A stretch of 64,000 nt of DNA from Bacillota bacterium (GTDB taxonomy: Bacteria > Bacillota > Clostridia > Christensenellales > UMGS416). The DNA lies in assembly GCA_023421955.1 (NCBI GenBank), contig JAEZSE010000044.1, positions 62,001-126,000 on the forward strand, in the 5' to 3' direction. Position 1 is the stretch's first letter. Each line of letters begins with the position of its first letter. The notes below the pieces were generated by a model. The model ran no database searches, was not told the origin of the DNA, and saw only the letters and a list, made by a program, of their open reading frames with translations. Both the position numbers and the translations under genes were made by a program. Shown here one piece after another: positions 59,282 through 64,000 of the stretch.

Positions 59282-59365
59282 TGGAAATCCCCCCTGTCAT
59301 CTGCCGATGACATCCCCCCTTAGCCGTCGGTGCTCAGCGCACCGACTTAAGGGAGGGTAGGGATT
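59282..59365. repeat. R1 repeat with long second hairpin
   Basis: TGTCAT-ctgccg-ATGACA, then CCCCCCTTAGCCGTCGGTGC with a TCAGCGCACCGACTTAAGGG second stem (GTCGGTGC / GCACCGAC). Confidence 0.75.
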
Positions 59366-59387
59366 CGGTTCGGATCAGCTAAGCATT

Positions 59388-59427
59388 AACACGAAGAGGC
59401 GGGCAATTGCCCGCCTCCTTTGTGTTC
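59388..59427. terminator. Bidirectional terminator
   Basis: AACACGAAGAGGCGGGCAA pairs with TTGCCCGCCTCCTTTGTGTT. It serves the GH4 gene (plus) and the PepSY-like gene (minus). Confidence 0.75.
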
Positions 59428-59433
59428 AGAACC

Positions 59434-60306
59434 TCACCCCCGGGTGTCATCCAGCACCTTGCCGGTCTGGGCATCCACGGTGATCATATAGTAATAAGTA
59501 ACCGGGTCGCCCTTCGGCTGGGCGGAAAGCTTGACCCTCCAAGCCACCTTATTATCCCAGACGATAAGGCCGCCCCCATCACACTGAAGCGCATCGAAAC
59601 GTTCCTGCGCAATGATGGGTTGGAGATAGTGCTTGATCACGGCTGTGGCTTCGTCTTGTGTGATTCTCTTTGCCTTTGTGTCGATGTTCAGGTTGTCGTT
59701 TCTGGCAGCGCTGTAGGACAGGACATTCCCATGGAGATCCACCTCGGTATGAATGGCATTGCCGATATCCACATCATCTCTAAACTCCCGCCATTCAAAG
59801 CGAAATCGCTTGCCAGCACCACCATCAAAAATTTCTGAGCAGGTTTGATTCATGATGGACAGGTCAAAGTCCGGCCTATGGGTTCGAATAAAATCCTCTG
59901 CGACTTGCTGCGCTTCGGCAATGCCCATGGAAGGCTGATCGGGGTCAGGAAGCCTTTGCAAGATGAATGAATCAATCTTCCCGGTGTTGGTGTTGATGAT
60001 GAAATATGCTTCAAAGCTGTCATACTCCAGCCGCTGGATGGACTTGTCGCGGTTCCAAGTGCAAATGCGAAATCACAAATTGGTGCAAAGATCAGGGAAT
60101 TCTTCCCGGATGATCCGCGCCCCATCCTCGGTGCTCATAGAGGCCGGCGTGGTACTGAAAACATCGTCGTAGGAGAGCACATGATCCGGGGTGGCGAACG
60201 GCTGGGGATCTCCGGCGGAGAGAAGTGCGGCGGTGGGGTTGGCTATGCAGGAGGTGAGGGGGAACAGGAGTGATAAGATGAGCAGAAGGAGAGCGTTTTG
60301 CCTCAT
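59434..60306 (-). pseudogene. PepSY-like lipoprotein with an in-frame TGA
   Basis: One frame from 60306 encodes a lipoprotein signal peptide (LLLLILSLLFPLTSC). It reads to a TGA at 60075-60073 within FPDLCTNL-stop-FRICTWN, and continues in the same frame to 59434. The second half contains IAEAQQVAEDFIRTHRP and YYYMITVDAQTGKVLDD, typical of PepSY domains. The TGA replaces what is probably a Trp codon (TGG). About 290 aa are intact apart from it. It is followed 21 bases upstream by another lipoprotein gene. Confidence 0.75.
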
Positions 60307-60327
60307 GGGAATAACCTCCTCGACCTA

Positions 60328-61671
60328 TCACTTGGTCTGATACCTGGAAATCACGTTGTGGGACTGTTCTTCACCGCCACAATAATCAAGCCAAAGCGAG
60401 TCATGCGTGAAATCCAAACGCAAATAGTGGCCATTGTCCACAGCCTGCTTGAGACTATGCAGTGTGGTGATTTTCCCATCCTTAAGAGCCATTGCCTTAA
60501 TGCTTTGCCTGGTGTATTCAGTATCACCATTGGTTGAGTATACATAAGTATAGAAATACCACATCCCATTGTGAGCAACCGAACTGCCTATGTGATATGG
60601 CAGCCCTGTTTGGGCTTGGACTTTACCGTTGGTTAAGTTTATTTCATAAAGAGATTGCTGTTGTTTTGTTCCGCTTCTGGCCACAAGATAAACGATCTCA
60701 CTTTGCACCAATGCACGATCGATCCACAAAGACCCGGGGACGGAAAGCTCGCTGGTTTCGTTGGTTTTCATATGAAATATGGTCACTACGGTGCTCTTGC
60801 CAGTATGTGAATACTTGATCAGGCATTCGCCCTCATCAGAGCCAATGAACTGATCCTCAAGTTTTTCGGAAAGCAAACTGGTCTTACCTGTGTAGAGGTT
60901 GACCAGGTAGTATTTCCGGTATTCAGCATCTGTTGTGTTGCGAACGTCCATTAAGAAATAACCAAGGCAGGAGAAATAGGACGCATACAGATTCTTGTTA
61001 TCAATACTTACCTGTGCAATTTTCGTCTTCGTCCGGCTCGCAATATGATATTGATATATGCTTCCGCTTGGCCCGATATAGAAAATATGCTCTTGATCAA
61101 CACGGATCACAGAATCGATATAGGAAGCAATCAGCCTGTCTTGACTGCTGGTGTATTGATACAAAGTCTGGCGGGTAGTGACACCATTCTCCGCATCGGT
61201 AAAGACAATGGACTTCACATAATACAGACTGCCTGCGCTGTCCAGAAAGATTTGCGTGAGCGGAGATCCCGAGAATTCCCTGAGCTTCTTTTTTTGATTG
61301 GTCTTCAGATCCAGTTGATGGATGGAATACTTGGTTTCCGCCTCTCCGTATTGCCGTTCAAGGTAGAACACCGAATCATCATTCGATACAACGAACCCTA
61401 TTTTCAAACCAGGATCCGTGACAGAATCAACCTTCGGCGCGGAGGTCGGTGTTGCCTTTGGCGTAGGGGATGGTGGTTCCGGCTTTTTTGTCGGGGTGGG
61501 TTGTGCGGTGATGGAGACTGTCACTTCAGGCGAAACATCACGAACAGCCGTTGTAGTTGATAATGTCTCCAAGGGGCTTTTTGTCACAGCCACCGCAGGA
61601 GTTACAGATGGCATGGCTCTGCATCCCGCAAGCAATACCACAGCCACCACAACCCACAGCGCCTTCCTCAT
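60328..61671 (-). CDS. Lipoprotein with Pro/Thr linker and beta-propeller-like domain
   Basis: A 447-aa lipoprotein (lipobox VLLAGC) with a 60-residue Pro/Thr/Ser linker and a domain of repeating strands such as KYSIHQLDLKTNQKKKLREF, IYQYHIASRTKTKIAQV and SIKAMALKDGKITTLHSL. It is clearly homologous to the protein at 37537. I chose the ATG at 61671 behind GTGGAGG. The domain resembles DUF5050-like propellers. A surface sensing or binding role is plausible. It is divergent from nothing and close to the PepSY-like gene. Confidence 0.65.
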   Translation of the reverse strand: MRKALWVVVAVVLLAGCRAMPSVTPAVAVTKSPLETLSTTTAVRDVSPEVTVSITAQPTPTKKPEPPSPTPKATPTSAPKVDSVTDPGLKIGFVVSNDDSVFYLERQYGEAETKYSIHQLDLKTNQKKKLREFSGSPLTQIFLDSAGSLYYVKSIVFTDAENGVTTRQTLYQYTSSQDRLIASYIDSVIRVDQEHIFYIGPSGSIYQYHIASRTKTKIAQVSIDNKNLYASYFSCLGYFLMDVRNTTDAEYRKYYLVNLYTGKTSLLSEKLEDQFIGSDEGECLIKYSHTGKSTVVTIFHMKTNETSELSVPGSLWIDRALVQSEIVYLVARSGTKQQQSLYEINLTNGKVQAQTGLPYHIGSSVAHNGMWYFYTYVYSTNGDTEYTRQSIKAMALKDGKITTLHSLKQAVDNGHYLRLDFTHDSLWLDYCGGEEQSHNVISRYQTK

Positions 61672-61744
61672 ATCCTCCACCCCACACCGCCGATACCACT
61701 ATGACGCACGCAATCTGCTGCCCGTTCCAAAAGCGGTAAGCCCC

Positions 61745-62626
61745 TCATTCATCCGGGTTCAGCAAATACTTCCTCACCCCAGCCCACGCCCACCCCTTGC
61801 AGCACTGCTCCACCGGCTTCAATTCCACACCCTCCATGCGCTTCTCCAGTGCATCAAGGTCAAAGCCCTTGGGGAACACCACCACGCGATACCCCGATTT
61901 GATCGCATGGGCAGGGCAGCCGTAGACGCACCGCAGGCAGGCCACACAGCCATTTTGAAAAACCGGCTTGCCCTCCTGCATCGCAATGCTGCCAGTGGGA
62001 CAATTGCGCGCGCACCACCCGCAGCCGGTGCAGCCGTCCAGCCGGTATTTGCCGCTGATTTCATGGGCCTGCCGTTTCTCCAGCGCGGAGAACCAGCGCC
62101 GGAACGAGCTCAGGCGCCTGGGGTCGTGGCGCTCCCGGCCCGCCAGCAGGTCATCAGCGATGGCTTTTGCCTTCACCGGCAGCACGCGGAGCATGTGCAT
62201 CGCCGCATGGTCGCCCACGTCCACCGCCACATTGGACGGCATGATGAGCATGCGGTCATAGTTCACTGTGCAGCCATGGGCCCCAAGCGCCGCAATGAGC
62301 GCCGCCCGGCAGCCGGTGTTGGGCCACACCTCGCCGCCGCCGGACACCGACAGCACCGCCCCCCGCACACCGGCAAGGTCGGTGTCGCGCAGCCAGTCAT
62401 AAACCGGCTGTGGCGCGTCAAAGGCATGCACGGCGAACACCAGCACCAGCAGGTCCGGCTTGGCCTCCTTGCCCCAGCCCCCCCGGAGCGCCGGACCCTC
62501 CAGCATCAGAAGCGAGGCAGAAGCGCCCTGCGCAGTAAATTCCCGGAGTAAAGCCTCCGCTGCACGGCGGGCCCCGCCGGTGCCAGAAAAACAGACGATG
62601 CGGATATCTCGTAGAGAAGGGTACAT
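61745..62626 (-). CDS. EFR1-family flavodoxin-ferredoxin protein
   Basis: A 293-aa protein combining a flavodoxin-like N-terminal domain (IRIVCFSGTGGARRAAEALL) with two 4Fe-4S clusters at about residues 195-240. The cluster motifs are CTGCGWCARNCP and CVACLRCVYGCP. Such EFR1 proteins use FMN and iron-sulfur clusters for electron transfer in anaerobes. It is a stand-alone gene, so the partner enzyme is unknown. Confidence 0.87.
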   Translation of the reverse strand: MYPSLRDIRIVCFSGTGGARRAAEALLREFTAQGASASLLMLEGPALRGGWGKEAKPDLLVLVFAVHAFDAPQPVYDWLRDTDLAGVRGAVLSVSGGGEVWPNTGCRAALIAALGAHGCTVNYDRMLIMPSNVAVDVGDHAAMHMLRVLPVKAKAIADDLLAGRERHDPRRLSSFRRWFSALEKRQAHEISGKYRLDGCTGCGWCARNCPTGSIAMQEGKPVFQNGCVACLRCVYGCPAHAIKSGYRVVVFPKGFDLDALEKRMEGVELKPVEQCCKGWAWAGVRKYLLNPDE

Positions 62627-62762
62627 AGGGCATACCTCTCAGGCATTGGTTATTTCTATGATGTTATCATTATATGCCAAAACATGGTAAAATGGTATCG
62701 GCAGGAGCAGCGCGCCTGGTTCAGCCGTGCGCTGCCGTGCCATAAAGAAAGGAATCACCCCC

Positions 62763-63302
62763 ATGCTAAAAACACTGGCCCTGCTGCGGGGCGTGAATGT
62801 GGGCGGCCACACGGTGAAGATGGAGCGGCTGCGAGAGCTGTTTGAACAGATGGGCTGCACAGGCGTTTCCACCCACATCCAAAGCGGCAATGTGCTGTTT
62901 GACGCCACCGGCGAGCAGGAGGGCATCCTGGCCAATAGGCTTTCGACGGGCTTGCAAGCCGCGCTGGGCTTTGAGGTGCCGGTGATGGTGCTTTCGGCGC
63001 AAGAGCTGGCGGGCATTTTGGACGCCAACCCCTTCGCCAGGCGGGAGCTTGCAGAGGGTGAGCGGCTCTATGTCACGGTGCTGGAGCGGAATCCCTCAGC
63101 GGAAGTGGTTGCTGGCCTTACGGCAGACCCCCGCAGCACCGACGAGTTTGCCGTCGCGGGCCGGGCGGCGTGGGTGCTCTGCCGGGGTGGGTATCACAAA
63201 ACGGCGTATTCCAACGGATTCTTTGAGAAGAAGCTGAAGATGCGGGCGACCACGAGGAATCTGGAAGTGATGGAAAAGCTGCTGGAATTGGCGCGGGCAT
63301 GA
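62763..63302 (+). CDS. DUF1697 family protein
   Basis: A 179-aa protein with the DUF1697 pattern: ALLRGVNVGGHTVKMERLRE, STHIQSGNVLFDA, and the C-terminal YSNGFFEKKLKMRATTRN with LEVMEKLLELA. Function is not known for this small family. AAAGGAATCACCCCC precedes the ATG. It lies eight bases before the next small gene. Confidence 0.88.
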   Translation: MLKTLALLRGVNVGGHTVKMERLRELFEQMGCTGVSTHIQSGNVLFDATGEQEGILANRLSTGLQAALGFEVPVMVLSAQELAGILDANPFARRELAEGERLYVTVLERNPSAEVVAGLTADPRSTDEFAVAGRAAWVLCRGGYHKTAYSNGFFEKKLKMRATTRNLEVMEKLLELARA

Positions 63303-63309
63303 GGAGAAT

Positions 63310-63798
63310 ATGAGCAAGAAAAGGAAAGCCCTATTGCTGGTTGTGGTTACTTGCATTCCTTTGCTGCTGGCCGGCAGCTTGTTTGCAATATTGTATCCGA
63401 CAGGCATCAACATGATCTTCGGCACCCATTTCAGCCACAGCCTCAAAACAGACATCAACGCTGCAAGAGAAGCCCTCAGGCTGGCAGAACTGCCACCATC
63501 CGCCGCAGATCTTCATCGCGAGGATTGGACCAACTTTTTTAGCGGTGCAGTATACCTCAAATTCTCTGCGCCAATAGAAGAAATTGAGGCGTTTCTCAGT
63601 GAGTCCGACGGACTTGCGGGGGTTAAGCCATCCCTTCTGGCAGGAGATGACTTGATATATAGTTACTTCGAAGGTCTACCCTGGTTTAATCCTTCTGCGA
63701 GTATGTCCTACGTTTATGAGGTGGACGCAGAAGACGGTTTCGGCAATGTGATATATGACCGGGAGAATAATGCGATCTATATTATGTACACCTGGTGA
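63310..63798 (+). CDS. Membrane-anchored protein of unknown function
   Basis: A 162-aa protein with an N-terminal membrane helix (LLLVVVTCIPLLLAGSLFAI) and a soluble external domain. FSAPIEEIEAFLSESDGLAG and NVIYDRENNAIYIMYTW show an alpha/beta pattern without recognised motifs. GAGGAG lies ahead of the ATG. It may form a unit with the DUF1697 gene eight bases upstream. Confidence 0.5.
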   Translation: MSKKRKALLLVVVTCIPLLLAGSLFAILYPTGINMIFGTHFSHSLKTDINAAREALRLAELPPSAADLHREDWTNFFSGAVYLKFSAPIEEIEAFLSESDGLAGVKPSLLAGDDLIYSYFEGLPWFNPSASMSYVYEVDAEDGFGNVIYDRENNAIYIMYTW

Positions 63799-63844
63799 AT
63801 GAACTGTTTGTTATCCCATATGATCAGGATTGAAGGAAAAGCAA

Positions 63845-64000
63845 ATGTTCCCAATCGACCACCTGAACCGCTATGTCTCCGACGTTGATGCGTTTGTTAC
63901 GTTCTACACCGAAGCGCTGGGCTACCGGCTGCTCAGAAAAGGTGCAAAGGCAAACGGCCAGCCCTATGCCATCCTGTTGGGCGGCGGCCATGAGCTGTTC
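63845..64000 (+). CDS. Glyoxalase/VOC family protein (5' part only)
   Basis: Only the first 52 codons lie in the window. MFPIDHLNRYVSDVDAFVTF, YTEALGYRLLRKGAK and HELF match the first beta-alpha-beta-beta-beta unit of VOC-fold proteins; the His in IDHLN is a likely metal ligand. AAGGAAAAG precedes the ATG at 63845. Confidence 0.75.
   Translation, partial: MFPIDHLNRYVSDVDAFVTFYTEALGYRLLRKGAKANGQPYAILLGGGHELF

Noticed and set aside
60073..60075. Selenocysteine codon in the PepSY-like lipoprotein
   Set aside because: The context suggests a Trp; no SECIS-like hairpin was obvious directly after it, and the family has no selenoproteins that I know.

Overview
The window is a gene-dense chromosomal stretch, GC-rich by eye, from an anaerobe-like member of the Bacillota (Clostridia-type). 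The evidence is Gram-positive style strong Shine-Dalgarno sites with TTG/GTG starts, many lipoproteins with short lipoboxes, MtrB/TRAP, a PadR regulator, VanW, yybP-ykoY and cobalamin riboswitches, and low-potential ferredoxin proteins. No phage, CRISPR array, rRNA or tRNA was seen. Species cannot be assigned from the sequence.

Layout. 1-4.2 kb: a complete liv branched-chain amino acid ABC operon on the minus strand (livK-H-M-G-F, livF cut by the edge). 4.4-5.8 kb: a PadR regulator with a membrane ferredoxin. 5.8-6.8 kb: homocysteine S-methyltransferase. 6.8-8.8 kb: an AT-richer, foreign-looking island with an IS1595-type transposase remnant, a three-gene operon around a BECR-like RNase, a divergent Cas2-like protein and a decayed gene. 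8.8-13.4 kb: tandem-PII plus fused DUF1538 transporter, then a P-loop/threonine synthase/DUF503 operon. 13.5-18.9 kb: an orphan Imm32-like immunity gene, a DUF4145-NPCBM membrane protein, mtrB-pfkA, and a Phd/PIN toxin-antitoxin pair. 18.9-21.8 kb: a Ca/Mn-type P-ATPase behind a manganese riboswitch. 22-31 kb: an M28 peptidase, an ABC exporter, uronate isomerase, and an ECF sigma operon with zinc-ribbon membrane partners. The sigma gene and the ABC exporter share an ECF-type promoter, so they probably form one regulon. 31-44 kb: two metallophosphoesterase paralogues, LysE with its XRE-cupin regulator, CorA, tandem GNATs behind a structured leader, and a WG-repeat protein. 44-56 kb: a B12-riboswitch-controlled substrate-binding protein, a hydrolase, pyrophosphatase, an L,D-transpeptidase, SodC, and an aminotransferase/PHP/VanW operon. 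56-64 kb: an AraC regulator, a GH4 glycosidase, lipoproteins, an EFR1 ferredoxin, DUF1697 and a VOC protein at the edge.

A strong theme is extragenic repeats. Four families recur: R1 ('ATCCCCCCTGTC' double hairpins, about ten copies), R2 (CCCTCACCCC palindromes), R3 (about 200-bp foldback elements, three copies) and R4 (GGGGCGG palindromes with inserted tri-loop hairpin modules). Stems in R1 and R3 vary in a compensatory way between copies. A hairpin-module array also sits between the cobalamin aptamer and its terminator.

The most system-like novelties are the BECR-nuclease/Cas2-like island, the ECF sigma regulon with zinc-ribbon membrane proteins, and the hairpin-module repeats. Coordinates of short regulatory sites were counted by hand and may be off by one base.
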